Under the pieces are notes generated by a model that ran no database searches, had not been told where the DNA came from, and was given only the letters and a program-made list of their open reading frames with translations. From NCBI RefSeq assembly GCF_018130385.1, contig NZ_JAFCLU010000001.1, positions 124,001 to 188,000 on the forward strand: DNA of 64,000 nucleotides. Direction: 5' to 3'. This document shows positions 19,420 to 27,884 of the stretch, piece by piece. The position numbers and the translations under genes were made by a program. This stretch comes from Bradyrhizobium sp. AUGA SZCCT0283. GTDB lineage: Bacteria > Pseudomonadota > Alphaproteobacteria > Rhizobiales > Xanthobacteraceae. Positions within the stretch are counted from its first letter, which is position 1, and the number at the start of each line of letters is the position of its first letter.

Positions 19420-20187
19420 ATGGCCGCGGAAATTCGCACCTTCACCTGCCTCAACGACAATTTTGGCTATTTGATCCACGATCCCGCGACCAAGGCCACC
19501 GCGTCGATCGACGCGCCGGAAGCCGCCCCGATCATCCAGGCGCTGGAGCGGGAGGGCTGGACGCTGACGGATATTCTCGTCACCCACCACCATCACGACC
19601 ATGTCGGCGGCGTCGCCGAACTGAAGCAGAAATATAATTGCCGGGTCGTCGCCCCCAACGACAAGTCCACCAAGATCGCCAATGTCGACCTGCGCGCGGC
19701 CCATGGCGATGTCATCAAGGTGGGCAGCCTGCTGGCGCGGGTGCTGGAAACGCCCGGCCATACGCTCGATCATGTCTCCTACGTGTTCGATACCGAAAAA
19801 GCGGTGTTTGCCGCCGACACGCTGTTCTCGATCGGCTGCGGCCGGGTGTTCGAGGGTACCTATCCCATGATGTGGGATTCGCTGCTGAAGCTGCGCGCGC
19901 TGCCGGACGATTTCAAACTCTATTGCGGTCACGAATACACGGCGTCGAACATCAAATTCGCGCTCACGGTCGACGGCGACAATCCCGCGCTGAAGGCGCG
20001 CGCGGAGGAAGTGACGCGGCTGCGTGCCGAGAACAAGCCTACGATCCCTGTGCTCTTGGGTGAGGAGAAGAAAGCCAACGTCTTCCTGCGCGCCGACGAA
20101 CCGTCGGTGGCGGCAAAGCTGCACATGAAGGGCGCCGGCGCGGCCGAGGTATTCGGCGAATTGCGCGAGCGCAAGAACAAGTCCTGA
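19420..20187 (+). CDS. gloB: Hydroxyacylglutathione hydrolase (glyoxalase II)
   Basis: Glyoxalase II hydrolyses S-D-lactoylglutathione to lactate and glutathione, finishing methylglyoxal detoxification. The 255-residue metallo-beta-lactamase fold shows the metal site THHHHDHVGG at about 55-64, the second-site TPGHTLDHVSY and the C-terminal YCGHEYTASN. The ATG at 19420 follows GGAG at 19411-19414 and gives the family start MAAEIRTFTCLNDN. Its stop shares one base with the next start, so it is coupled to the cupin gene. Confidence 0.95.
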   Translation: MAAEIRTFTCLNDNFGYLIHDPATKATASIDAPEAAPIIQALEREGWTLTDILVTHHHHDHVGGVAELKQKYNCRVVAPNDKSTKIANVDLRAAHGDVIKVGSLLARVLETPGHTLDHVSYVFDTEKAVFAADTLFSIGCGRVFEGTYPMMWDSLLKLRALPDDFKLYCGHEYTASNIKFALTVDGDNPALKARAEEVTRLRAENKPTIPVLLGEEKKANVFLRADEPSVAAKLHMKGAGAAEVFGELRERKNKS

Positions 20188-20618
20188 TGGCGCTGTCGAA
20201 ACAGGCCGCCGACATCATCGCGCGGCTCGACCTGAAGCCGCATCCGGAAGGCGGCCATTATCGCGAGACGTTTCGCGACGCGCGCGTGGACGCCGACGGA
20301 CGCTCGCGATCGACCGCGATCTATTTCCTGCTGGCGCACGGCGAACGCTCGCACTGGCATCGCATCGACGCCGTGGAGACCTGGCATTACTACGCAGGTG
20401 CGGCGCTGACGCTGCGGATTTCCGATGACACCGGACAACGCAGCGTGAAGCTAGGCCCCGATCTCGCCGCGGGTGAAATCCCGCAAGCAATCGTTCCGGC
20501 GCACACCTGGCAGGCTGCGGAGAGCACCGGTGACTGGACGCTCGTCGGCTGCACCGTGGCGCCGGGATTCGAATTTGCGAATTTCGAACTGGCGCCGATG
20601 GGTTGGGAGCCAACGTGA
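20187..20618 (+). CDS. Cupin domain-containing protein (DUF985 family)
   Basis: A 143-residue cupin of the DUF985 type. Visible blocks are LDLKPHPEGGHYRETF, IYFLLAHGERSHWHRIDAVETWHYYAG and PAHTWQAAES. The histidines of HWHRID and the HTW turn are likely metal ligands. The function is not established. TGATGG coupling with gloB suggests a role in the same metabolic setting. Confidence 0.87.
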   Translation: MALSKQAADIIARLDLKPHPEGGHYRETFRDARVDADGRSRSTAIYFLLAHGERSHWHRIDAVETWHYYAGAALTLRISDDTGQRSVKLGPDLAAGEIPQAIVPAHTWQAAESTGDWTLVGCTVAPGFEFANFELAPMGWEPT

Positions 20619-20624
20619 TTTAAT

Positions 20625-20655
20625 GGTGGGCACGCTACGCTTTGCCCACCCTACG
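20625..20655. repeat. Single GGTGGGCA ... TTTGCCCACCCTACG palindrome
   Basis: A third copy of the repeat family seen at 8772-8868. It lies between convergent genes, and its CCCTACG end contains the stop codon of the leftward transporter gene (20651-20653). Confidence 0.75.
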
Positions 20656-21523
20656 GATTCTTCCTCCACACCATATCTTTCGCTGCGATCAAACCACCGC
20701 CGGCGATCAGCACCGCTGCGATCGCAATCGTGGCGGTCGGCTGCGCAAAGCCGGCGAGGATCAGAAACGCCGTCGACAGCAATGGCGTCGCGTAGGACGC
20801 AGCCCCCAGCACGCGGATATCGCCGCGCTTCATGCCGATGTCCCAGACAAAGAAGGCGGCTCCGACAGGGCCGACGCCGAGCGCGATGATCGCAAGCCAT
20901 GGCCCGATCGTCTCCGGCCACACCGTGGTCTCGACCATGCCGTGGACCACCGCAGCCAGCACCGCAGTCGCGAGGCAGAAGCCCGCCACGGCATCGGTCG
21001 GCACCGCCTTCAGCTTGCGCGACATCACTGAATAGGCCGCCCACACAAAGGCGGCGACGAAGGCTGCGGCAAGTCCCGGTATCTGGCCGGGGGCAAAGGT
21101 CGCGCCATTGCCGGCGAACAGCAACACGGTGCCGGCAAGCCCGAGCAGCGCGCCGATGATATGATGCGGCGCCAATCGCTCGCCCGGCAATAGCGAGGAG
21201 AACAGCACGATCAACAGCGGCCAGAGATAATTCAACAACCCCGCTTCCGCAGGCGGCGCGAAGCGCAGCGCGAGGAAATACAGCGCGTGATAGCCAAACA
21301 GGCCGCCGACCCCAACGACCCAGGCCACCAGCGGCTGCCTGAGCGCGTCGAAGGCGGAAGGCCGGAACAGGAAGCTGGCGAAGGCGACCAGGGCGCCGAT
21401 CGCAAACGTCATCGCGGCGAGCTGGAACGCCGGGATCTTTCCGGTCGCAACCGTCAAAACCGACAGCAGCGACCACATCAGGATCGCGGTCAGTCCGATC
21501 AGCGTAGCGGTGCGGGGAGCCAT
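20651..21523 (-). CDS. EamA/DMT-superfamily transporter
   Basis: A 290-residue ten-helix transporter with two EamA repeats. Marks are AILMWSLLSVLTVATGKIP, LNYLWPLLIVLFSSLLPGE and SYATPLLSTAFLILAG. It is likely an amino acid or metabolite exporter. The frame continues upstream to 21553, but those ten codons (MLRFARND...) are the translation of a dispersed repeat that begins at 21530. I therefore start at the ATG at 21523 (MAPRTATLIG). Confidence 0.85.
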   Translation of the reverse strand: MAPRTATLIGLTAILMWSLLSVLTVATGKIPAFQLAAMTFAIGALVAFASFLFRPSAFDALRQPLVAWVVGVGGLFGYHALYFLALRFAPPAEAGLLNYLWPLLIVLFSSLLPGERLAPHHIIGALLGLAGTVLLFAGNGATFAPGQIPGLAAAFVAAFVWAAYSVMSRKLKAVPTDAVAGFCLATAVLAAVVHGMVETTVWPETIGPWLAIIALGVGPVGAAFFVWDIGMKRGDIRVLGAASYATPLLSTAFLILAGFAQPTATIAIAAVLIAGGGLIAAKDMVWRKNP

Positions 21524-21529
21524 TGGGCC

Positions 21530-21638
21530 GTCATTGCGAGCGAAGCGAAGCAATCCATCCTTGTTACATAGCGAAATTGGATTGCTTCGTCGCTAGTACT
21601 CCCTTGCGCAAACGCTTGGCGTTTGTCGTGGGGAATGC
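21530..21638. repeat. GTCATTGC-ended dispersed repeat, copy 1
   Basis: It begins GTCATTGCGAGCGAAG and contains AAGCAATCCATCC and the inverse GGATTGCTTCGTCGC, then CCCTTGCGCAAACGC and GGCGTTTGTCG. The right half matches the reverse complement of the start of the repeat at 39945-40086, so the two copies are in opposite orientation. It fills the whole gap between the transporter gene and phaB. Confidence 0.8.
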
Positions 21639-21639
21639 G

Positions 21640-22365
21640 TCAGATCATGTACTGGCCGCCGTTGATGGTCATCGTGGAACCGGTGATGCCGCCGGCCTCG
21701 TCGGCGGCGAGGAACACCACGGCGCGGGCGATTTCCTCGGGCTCGCCGAGACGGTTGACCGGGATCAGCGGCAGGATGCTCTTCTCGAGCACCTCCTTCG
21801 GCACCGCCTGCACCATTTCGGTGTTGATGTAGCCGGGGCAGATCGCGTTCACTGTGATGCCGCCCTTGGCGTTCTCCAGCGCCAGGGCCTTGGTGAAGCC
21901 AATGTCGCCGGCCTTGGCCGCGGAATAGTTGACCTGGCCGAACTGGCCCTTCTGGCCGTTGATCGAGGAGATGTTGATGACGCGGCCGAATTTGCGGGCG
22001 CGCATGCCTTCGATCACCTGGCGCGTCATGTTGAACAGCGAGCCGAGATTGGTGTTGATGACCGCGTTCCACTGATCGAGCGTCATCTTGTGGAAGGCGC
22101 CGTCCTTGGTGATGCCGGCGTTGTTGATCAGCACATCGACCGGGCCGAGGTCGGCCTCGACCTGCTTGACGCCGGCCGCACAGGCGTCGAATGAGCTGAC
22201 GTCCCATTTGTAGACAGGGATGCCGGTCTCGGATTTGAATTTTTCGGCAGCGGCGTCATTGCCGGCATAGCTCGCCGCAACCTTGTAGCCCGCAGCCTTC
22301 AGCGCCTTGCTGATCGCCGCGCCAATGCCCCTCGTCCCCCCAGTTACCAATGCAACACGTGCCAT
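21640..22365 (-). CDS. phaB: Acetoacetyl-CoA reductase PhaB
   Basis: PhaB reduces acetoacetyl-CoA to (R)-3-hydroxybutyryl-CoA with NADPH for polyhydroxybutyrate synthesis. The 241-residue short-chain dehydrogenase has the cofactor loop TGGTRGIG (8-15), NNAG (81-84), catalytic Ser134, Tyr147 and Lys151 (NYSAAK), and the PhaB-specific FGQVNYSAAKAGDIGFTKALA region, seen here as GQFGQVNYSAAKAG. The length equals the family norm. phaA lies upstream on the same strand, separated by a hairpin. Confidence 0.96.
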   Translation of the reverse strand: MARVALVTGGTRGIGAAISKALKAAGYKVAASYAGNDAAAEKFKSETGIPVYKWDVSSFDACAAGVKQVEADLGPVDVLINNAGITKDGAFHKMTLDQWNAVINTNLGSLFNMTRQVIEGMRARKFGRVINISSINGQKGQFGQVNYSAAKAGDIGFTKALALENAKGGITVNAICPGYINTEMVQAVPKEVLEKSILPLIPVNRLGEPEEIARAVVFLAADEAGGITGSTMTINGGQYMI

Positions 22366-22455
22366 GTCGTAGTCCTCCTTGGTGGTCTTTTTTCTATGCC
22401 GGAATTGCTCCGGTCTTTTGACGAAACTCAGTCTTCAGGTTTTGAAGCGTTCTTG

Positions 22456-22467
22456 TTTTGCAGCGCT
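22456..22467 (-). promoter_or_regulatory. Candidate PhaR-binding site upstream of phaB
   Basis: On the minus strand the bases read AGCGCTGCAAAA. That agrees at 10 of 12 positions with TGCRNYGCASMA, the Bradyrhizobium PhaR consensus as I remember it. It lies about 90 bases before the phaB start. Confidence 0.35.
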
Positions 22468-22490
22468 CTTGGAAACGCTTGCAGAGATGA

Positions 22491-22517
22491 AAATGCCCGG
22501 CGCGAGACCGGGCATTT
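22491..22517. terminator. Hairpin between phaA and phaB
   Basis: A perfect 10-bp stem, AAATGCCCGG (22491-22500) and CCGGGCATTT (22508-22517), with a 7-nt loop. Short T-rich ends flank it on both sides. Placed after phaA, it could end or attenuate phaA transcripts before phaB. Confidence 0.7.
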
Positions 22518-22588
22518 CATCTTTACCAATTCGAGCCGCGGTTGCGAGATGATCTTTTCATCATTCAACCAGTCACTCTGCCTTTAGT

Positions 22589-23767
22589 TCAGTCGCGCGC
22601 AATGCACATCGCGATGCCCATGCCGCCCCCGATGCACAGCGTGGCGAGGCCCTTCTTGGCATCGCGCTTCTGCATCTCGTGCAGCAGCGTCACCAGCACG
22701 CGTGCGCCGGATGCGCCGACCGGGTGGCCGATCGCGATCGCGCCGCCATTGACGTTGACCTTGCCGGTATCCCAGCCGAGGTCCTTGTTGACCGCGCAGG
22801 CCTGCGCCGCGAACGCCTCGTTGGCCTCGATCAGGTCGAGGTCGCCGATGTTCCAGCCGGCCTTCTTCAGCGCGGCGCGGGAAGCCGGGATTGGCCCGGT
22901 GCCCATGATCTTGGGGTCGACGCCGGCCTGGCCCCACGACACGATGCGGCCGAGCACCTTCTTGCCTTCCTTGGCGGCCTGCCTGGCGGTCATCAGCACC
23001 ACGGCGGCGGCGCCGTCATTGATGCCGGACGCGCTGCCGGCGGTGACGGTGCCGTCCTTCTCGAAGGCCGGCTTCAGCTTTGCCATCGCGTCGATGGTCG
23101 CGCCGTGGCGCGGATATTCGTCGTCGCTGACGATGATGTCGCCCTTGCGGGTCTTGATGGTGACGGGGACGATCTCGTCCTTGAACTTGCCGGCCTTCTG
23201 CGCGGCCTCGGCCTTGTTCTGCGAGAAAACCGCGAACTCGTCCTGCTGTGCGCGGGTGATCTGGTACTGCCGCGCGACGTTCTCGGCGGTGTTGCCCATG
23301 TGGTAGCCGTTGAAGGCGTCCCAGAGGCCGTCCTTGATCATGGTGTCGACGAACTCGATCGGGCCCATTTTGGTGCCGCCGCGCAGATACTGCGCGTGGG
23401 GGGCCATGCTCATGGATTCCTGGCCGCCGGCGACAACGATTTCGGAATCGCCGTTGAGCAGCGCCTGATAACCCAGCGCTACCGTACGCAGGCCGCTGCC
23501 GCAGAGCTGGTTGACGCCCCAGGCCGGGCTTTCCACCGGAATGCCGGCGGCGATCGAGGCCTGGCGGGCCGGGTTCTGGCCCTGGGCCGCGGTCAGGATC
23601 TGGCCCATGATGACTTCGGAGACGCGGCCCGGCTCGATGCCCGCCCGCTCCAGCGCAGCCTTGATGGCGATGGCGCCGAGGTCGTGGGCCGGGGTGGTGG
23701 CGAACGCGCCGTTGAAACTGCCGACCGGGGTGCGGGCGGCGCTGACGATGACGACATCGTCTGACAT
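22589..23767 (-). CDS. phaA: Acetyl-CoA C-acetyltransferase (beta-ketothiolase) PhaA
   Basis: PhaA condenses two acetyl-CoA to acetoacetyl-CoA, the first step of PHB synthesis. The 392-residue thiolase has the acylated Cys89 ([11 protein letters not shown]), the GHPVGASG histidine block and the C-terminal Cys378 in [11 protein letters not shown]. Two ATGs compete. AGGAG touches the outer one (23773) but sits 6 bases from the inner one (23767), so I choose 23767 ([10 protein letters not shown]). It is divergent from phaR. Confidence 0.96.
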   Translation of the reverse strand: MSDDVVIVSAARTPVGSFNGAFATTPAHDLGAIAIKAALERAGIEPGRVSEVIMGQILTAAQGQNPARQASIAAGIPVESPAWGVNQLCGSGLRTVALGYQALLNGDSEIVVAGGQESMSMAPHAQYLRGGTKMGPIEFVDTMIKDGLWDAFNGYHMGNTAENVARQYQITRAQQDEFAVFSQNKAEAAQKAGKFKDEIVPVTIKTRKGDIIVSDDEYPRHGATIDAMAKLKPAFEKDGTVTAGSASGINDGAAAVVLMTARQAAKEGKKVLGRIVSWGQAGVDPKIMGTGPIPASRAALKKAGWNIGDLDLIEANEAFAAQACAVNKDLGWDTGKVNVNGGAIAIGHPVGASGARVLVTLLHEMQKRDAKKGLATLCIGGGMGIAMCIARD

Positions 23768-23998
23768 GGACATCTCCTGGGGTTGAGGTTTCTTTTTGAC
23801 GGCGGGCGGCCGGATGGCGTGCCTGTCTCTCACCTCATCCTCTTAACCTCGTTGATCCATGTCAATCGGCCAGGGGCCAAAATCCTGCCGCGGCGCATTC
23901 AAATTGATCCCCGTGAGGGTTTCCATAGCAGCGTCCATGCCTTGGAATTAACCGTGCCGCACAAAACGGTAGCCGAACCGCATTGAAAATGCTTACTT

Positions 23999-24010
23999 TG
24001 CTGCGTTGCG
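23999..24010 (-). promoter_or_regulatory. Candidate PhaR-binding site in the phaA-phaR divergent region
   Basis: The 304-bp gap 23768-24071 has a TGC-rich tract at 23990-24022. Within it, minus-strand bases CGCAACGCAGCA match 11 of 12 positions of TGCRNYGCASMA (consensus recalled, not looked up). The site ends 61 bases before the phaR start, fitting autoregulation. No other feature stands out in the gap. Confidence 0.4.
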
Positions 24011-24071
24011 TTGCTCGTCTGCCCGTCGGCGATGCCGTCGGGTTCCCGCTCTCGGTGTATTGTGTGAGCTT

Positions 24072-24671
24072 ATGGCAAAGTCAGACCAACCTACGACCAT
24101 CAAGAAATACGCCAACCGGCGGCTCTATAATACCGGCACCAGCACCTATGTGACGCTCGAGGATCTCGCGGCGATGGTGAAGGATGGCGAGGATTTTCTC
24201 GTCTACGACGCCAAGACCGGCGACGACATCACCCGCTCGGTGCTGGCGCAGATCATCTTCGAACAGGAAAACAAGGCCGGACAGAATCTGTTGCCGACCA
24301 CTTTCCTGCGCCAGTTGATCCGCTTCTACGGCGACAGCATGCAGATGGTGGTGCCGAAATATCTGGAGCAGTCGATCGACACGCTGACGCGCGAACAGGA
24401 AAAATTCCGCAAGCAGCTCACCAACACCTTCAGTGGAACGCCGTTTGCGCCGCTCGAGGAACATGTCCGCCGCAACATGGAATTGTTTCAGCAGACGTTC
24501 TCGATGTTCAAGCCGTTCGTGCCGCCGCGCGCCGGATCGACGTCGTCCGAGCCGGAGAAGGCACCGGAGCCGGCGCCGGACGAAGACAATATCGACGACC
24601 TTCGCCGCCAGATGAAGGACATGCAGGAACGCCTCGAGCGCATGTCGAAAGAGCCGAAGAAGGAAGAATAG
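24072..24671 (+). CDS. phaR: Polyhydroxyalkanoate synthesis repressor PhaR
   Basis: PhaR represses PHB-related genes and its own gene and responds to PHB granules. The 199-residue protein has the PHB accumulation regulator DNA-binding domain at about 10-70, with IKKYANRRLYNTGTSTYVTLEDL. Two repressor repeats follow, with LPTTFLRQLIRFYGDSMQ and FSGTPFAPLEEHVRRNMELF. The C-terminus is a Pro/Glu linker and a short coiled coil (DDLRRQMKDMQERLERM). The ATG at 24072 gives the family start MAKSDQPTTI. The upstream region carries a candidate PhaR site. Confidence 0.95.
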   Translation: MAKSDQPTTIKKYANRRLYNTGTSTYVTLEDLAAMVKDGEDFLVYDAKTGDDITRSVLAQIIFEQENKAGQNLLPTTFLRQLIRFYGDSMQMVVPKYLEQSIDTLTREQEKFRKQLTNTFSGTPFAPLEEHVRRNMELFQQTFSMFKPFVPPRAGSTSSEPEKAPEPAPDEDNIDDLRRQMKDMQERLERMSKEPKKEE

Positions 24672-24825
24672 CCGCCCTGCGGCATCAACTAACCGGCGAC
24701 GTGCAGGCCCGGCTTCTTCCGTCGCCCGCGCAACCATCGTCGCGACTCCGGTCCGCCGGATCGTAAAGAGATTTGGCTTTCCCATTGACCTGAATCAAGC
24801 GGGAAAGCCCTGCCGCAGCCACAAT

Positions 24826-25914
24826 GTGCATATGGATATGCGCGTTGCGGCTATCGACTCGACCGCGGCCCCGGCGGGGCTGCCACCTGAAAAAAACCGG
24901 CGACTTTCGTGGACGCTCGCGGCTGCGATCCTGATCGCGGCTGCGGGGCTCGCCATCGGGTGGTGGCTGCTGCGAGGGCCTGCGATTACGGTTGCCCGCG
25001 TCACGCGTGGCGCGGCTGCTGAAATCGTTTACGCGACCGGCGCGGTCGAGCCCGAGACATGGTCGCGTTCGACACCGCTGGTTCGCGGCCGGATCATCGA
25101 GCGCTGCCGATGCGAGGGCAAGACCGTCAAACGCGGCGATCTCCTTGCCCGTCTTGACGACAAGGAAGCGCTGGCGACGCTGAACGACCTGCATGCGCTG
25201 GAGGATTTTCAACAGCGCGAATTCGACCGCCAGTCGCAACTGCTATCGCGTGGCGTGGCAACCTCGCAGGCGTTCCAGAAGGCCGAGAGCGACCTGGCAC
25301 GCATCAAGGCGCAGATCGCGGCACAGGCGCAGCGGCTCGAATATTACAAGCTGGTGTCGCCGATGGATGGAACCGTTCTCAAGGAGGACGGCGAGGTCGG
25401 GGACATGGTCGAACCCGGCACGATCCTTTACCGCATCGGGCTGGAAAAGCCGTTATGGGTTGTCGCCGACGTCAACGAGGAGGACATTCCCCGGGTCAAG
25501 GTCGGCCAGAACGCGTTGCTGCGTACCGATGCGTTCGCAGGTCAGGTGTTGCCCGGCACCGTCAAGCAGATTACGCCGGCCGGCGATCCCGTATCGAAGA
25601 CGTTTCGCGTCAGGATCGGCTTGCCCGACGATACGCCGCTGCGGGTCGGCATGAGCGTCGAAGCCAACATCATCAGCCGCGAAAAACCTGACGCCGTTCT
25701 CGTCCCGGCCAACGCCGTGGTCCACAACAGCCTGTTCGCGATCGAGGACGGCCGCGCACGGCTGCGCAAGGTCGAGATCGGCATCCGCGGCACTGGCTTT
25801 GTGGAAATCCTGCAGGGCGCGAGCGAAGGAGAATCGGTCGCCTCGCCGGCGACCGCCAACATCAAGAACGGTTCCCGGGTCCGCGCGACGCCAGTGGAGT
25901 CGTCGGCACCGTGA
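24826..25914 (+). CDS. Efflux periplasmic adaptor subunit (HlyD/MacA-like)
   Basis: A 362-residue membrane-fusion protein. One transmembrane helix lies at about 29-49 after a short cytoplasmic tail. The lipoyl/barrel-sandwich halves are visible as TPLVRGRIIERCRCEGKTVKRGDLL and LVSPMDGTVLKEDGEVGDMVEPG, separated by an alpha-hairpin of about 70 residues. The start may be GTG 24826, ATG 24832 or ATG 24838. It overlaps the permease start (GTGA). With the next two genes it forms an adaptor-permease-ATPase exporter. Confidence 0.86.
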   Translation: MHMDMRVAAIDSTAAPAGLPPEKNRRLSWTLAAAILIAAAGLAIGWWLLRGPAITVARVTRGAAAEIVYATGAVEPETWSRSTPLVRGRIIERCRCEGKTVKRGDLLARLDDKEALATLNDLHALEDFQQREFDRQSQLLSRGVATSQAFQKAESDLARIKAQIAAQAQRLEYYKLVSPMDGTVLKEDGEVGDMVEPGTILYRIGLEKPLWVVADVNEEDIPRVKVGQNALLRTDAFAGQVLPGTVKQITPAGDPVSKTFRVRIGLPDDTPLRVGMSVEANIISREKPDAVLVPANAVVHNSLFAIEDGRARLRKVEIGIRGTGFVEILQGASEGESVASPATANIKNGSRVRATPVESSAP

Positions 25915-27146
25915 ACCTGATCCTGACCATTGCCTGGACCCACGTCCGCTACCGCGCCCGCCAGACCCTTGTGGCGATCGCCGGCGTCATGACCGGGGTC
26001 GGCTTTTCCATCATGATGGCGGCCATGATGGAAGGCTCGCAGGACGATTTCATCCAGACTCTGGTCAATGCCTTGCCTCATATTTCGGTGACGGATGAGC
26101 TGCGCGAACCGAACCGGCAACCGGCCGACATCCGTTACGCGGCGGCGGAATTCCATGGCCTGACGCCGGAGGTGCGCCGCCCGGGCATCAAGAACCCGAT
26201 GGCCACGATCGCCTCGCTGCAGACCTGGGTGCCCGGCGCACTGACGCCCTCGGTGCAGTCAAAGGCGGTGCTGCGCTTTGCCGGCCGCAACATCACCGTT
26301 TCGATCGTCGGCATTGATCCCCGAACTGAAGCGGAAGTCTCCAACCTGGCCACCCACATGCGGCAGGGCTCGCTGCATTCGCTCTATCGGGCGTCCAATG
26401 CCATTCTGCTCGGCGACCGGCTGGCGAGCAAGATCGGCGCGCGCGTCAATTCCAACATCACGCTTGCCTCCGCCGAGGGCGCCAACATGAGCGCCACCGT
26501 GGTCGGCACGTTCCATTCCGGGTTCCGGATGACGGACGAAACCACCGGCTATGTCCTGCTGAAGACCGCGCAGGTTCTGGAAAAGCAGACCGGCGTCGTC
26601 AACGAAATCCGCGTCCGCACGCGGGACCCGATGGAGGCGCGCCTGATCAGCGAGCGCATCGGCGAACAGACCGGGTATCGGTCAATCTCCTGGCAGGAAG
26701 CCCAGGAGGACCTGCTCTCGGCCATCACGGTACGAAACGTGCTGATGTACACCATCGTCGGCGCCATCCTGCTGGTGGCGAGCTTCGGCACCTACAACAT
26801 CATCTCCACGATCACCCATGAAAAGACCCGAGACATCGCGATTCTGAAATCGCTTGGCTTCCGGGATCGTACCATCCGGACAATCTTCATTTGCGAGGCT
26901 CTGCTGGTTGGACTCGTCGGCGCGGCGCTCGGCTGGATATTCGGTTATCTCCTGACCCGCGGCCTCGCCTCACTTGAATTCAAGACGCCGTTTTCCGACT
27001 ACAACCATCTGCCCGTTATCTATTCGGTGAAGCACTATCTGCTCGCCACCGCCGTGGCGCTGGCGTCGAGTTTCGTTGCGGGTTATTTCCCGGCCCGCGC
27101 CGCGGCACGCGTTCATCCCGTCGACATCATCAGGGGCGCGACATGA
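25911..27146 (+). CDS. ABC transporter permease (MacB/LolC/FtsX family)
   Basis: A 411-residue permease with the MacB topology. One N-terminal helix (ARQTLVAIAGVMTGVGFSIMM, about 15-35) is followed by a large periplasmic MacB-PCD domain (about 40-270) and three C-terminal helices within the FtsX domain (about 280-400). FtsX marks are THEKTRDIAILKSLGF and PARAAARVHPVDIIRG. The start is GTG, coupled to the adaptor stop, and it is coupled by ATGA to the ATPase. The exported substrate is unknown; lipid, lipoprotein, peptide or drug are family options. Confidence 0.88.
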   Translation: MNLILTIAWTHVRYRARQTLVAIAGVMTGVGFSIMMAAMMEGSQDDFIQTLVNALPHISVTDELREPNRQPADIRYAAAEFHGLTPEVRRPGIKNPMATIASLQTWVPGALTPSVQSKAVLRFAGRNITVSIVGIDPRTEAEVSNLATHMRQGSLHSLYRASNAILLGDRLASKIGARVNSNITLASAEGANMSATVVGTFHSGFRMTDETTGYVLLKTAQVLEKQTGVVNEIRVRTRDPMEARLISERIGEQTGYRSISWQEAQEDLLSAITVRNVLMYTIVGAILLVASFGTYNIISTITHEKTRDIAILKSLGFRDRTIRTIFICEALLVGLVGAALGWIFGYLLTRGLASLEFKTPFSDYNHLPVIYSVKHYLLATAVALASSFVAGYFPARAAARVHPVDIIRGAT

Positions 27147-27856
27147 GCATGCCGCTGATTGAGGCGCGACGCGTGACCAAGATCCTCGGCGGCGTCGTGC
27201 CGGTGACGCTGGTCCGGGATATCGATCTCAAGATCATGCCGCGAGAGTTTATTGCCATCACCGGCCCGTCCGGCTCCGGAAAATCCTCATTGCTGTATTT
27301 GCTGGGACTGCTGGACCTGCCGACCGACGGCGACGTCCTGATCGACGGCCGCTCTACCACGGCCATGACGGAAGACGAGCGGGCCGAGGTTCGGCTCGCC
27401 CGGCTTGGCTTTGTGTTTCAGTTCCACTTTCTGCTTCCGGAATTCAGCATCACCGAGAATGTCGCGTTGCCGATGCGCGCCCAGGGACGCTTGTCGCCCC
27501 GGGCGATCCTGACGCGCGCCGAGGAATTGCTGGGATCGCTCGGACTGGGCGACCATCGCCGCAAGACACCGGACCAGCTATCCGGCGGTCAGCGCCAGCG
27601 GGTCGCGGTCGCCCGGGCGCTCGCCAACGATCCGCCGGTCATTCTCGCGGACGAGCCGACCGGGAGCCTCGATTCCGTTTCCACCGCGCAGGTGTTTGGC
27701 ATCCTCCGCGACCTGGTCGCGCTGGACGGCAAGACCGTGGTCGCAGTCACCCACGATCTCAATCTCGCTGCGCAGATGCATCGCCGCATTCACGTGGTCG
27801 ACGGCCAGGTGCAAAAGGATGCGACGGCTGCGGCCGACGGCCACGCCCCGGCCTGA
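27143..27856 (+). CDS. ABC transporter ATP-binding protein (LolD/MacB-type)
   Basis: A 237-residue ATPase that powers the permease at 25911-27146. Walker A is GPSGSGKSS (about 40-48), the Q-loop FVFQFHFLLPE, the signature LSGGQRQRVAVARAL, Walker B VILADEPTGSLDS and the H-loop VVAVTHD. The FQFHFLLPEFSITENV stretch is typical of the LolD/MacB subfamily. Its ATG overlaps the permease stop. It closes the three-gene operon; the next gene is convergent. Confidence 0.92.
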   Translation: MSMPLIEARRVTKILGGVVPVTLVRDIDLKIMPREFIAITGPSGSGKSSLLYLLGLLDLPTDGDVLIDGRSTTAMTEDERAEVRLARLGFVFQFHFLLPEFSITENVALPMRAQGRLSPRAILTRAEELLGSLGLGDHRRKTPDQLSGGQRQRVAVARALANDPPVILADEPTGSLDSVSTAQVFGILRDLVALDGKTVVAVTHDLNLAAQMHRRIHVVDGQVQKDATAAADGHAPA

Positions 27857-27884
27857 CGCGCGCCCGATCCCGTCGTGCCAGCGA

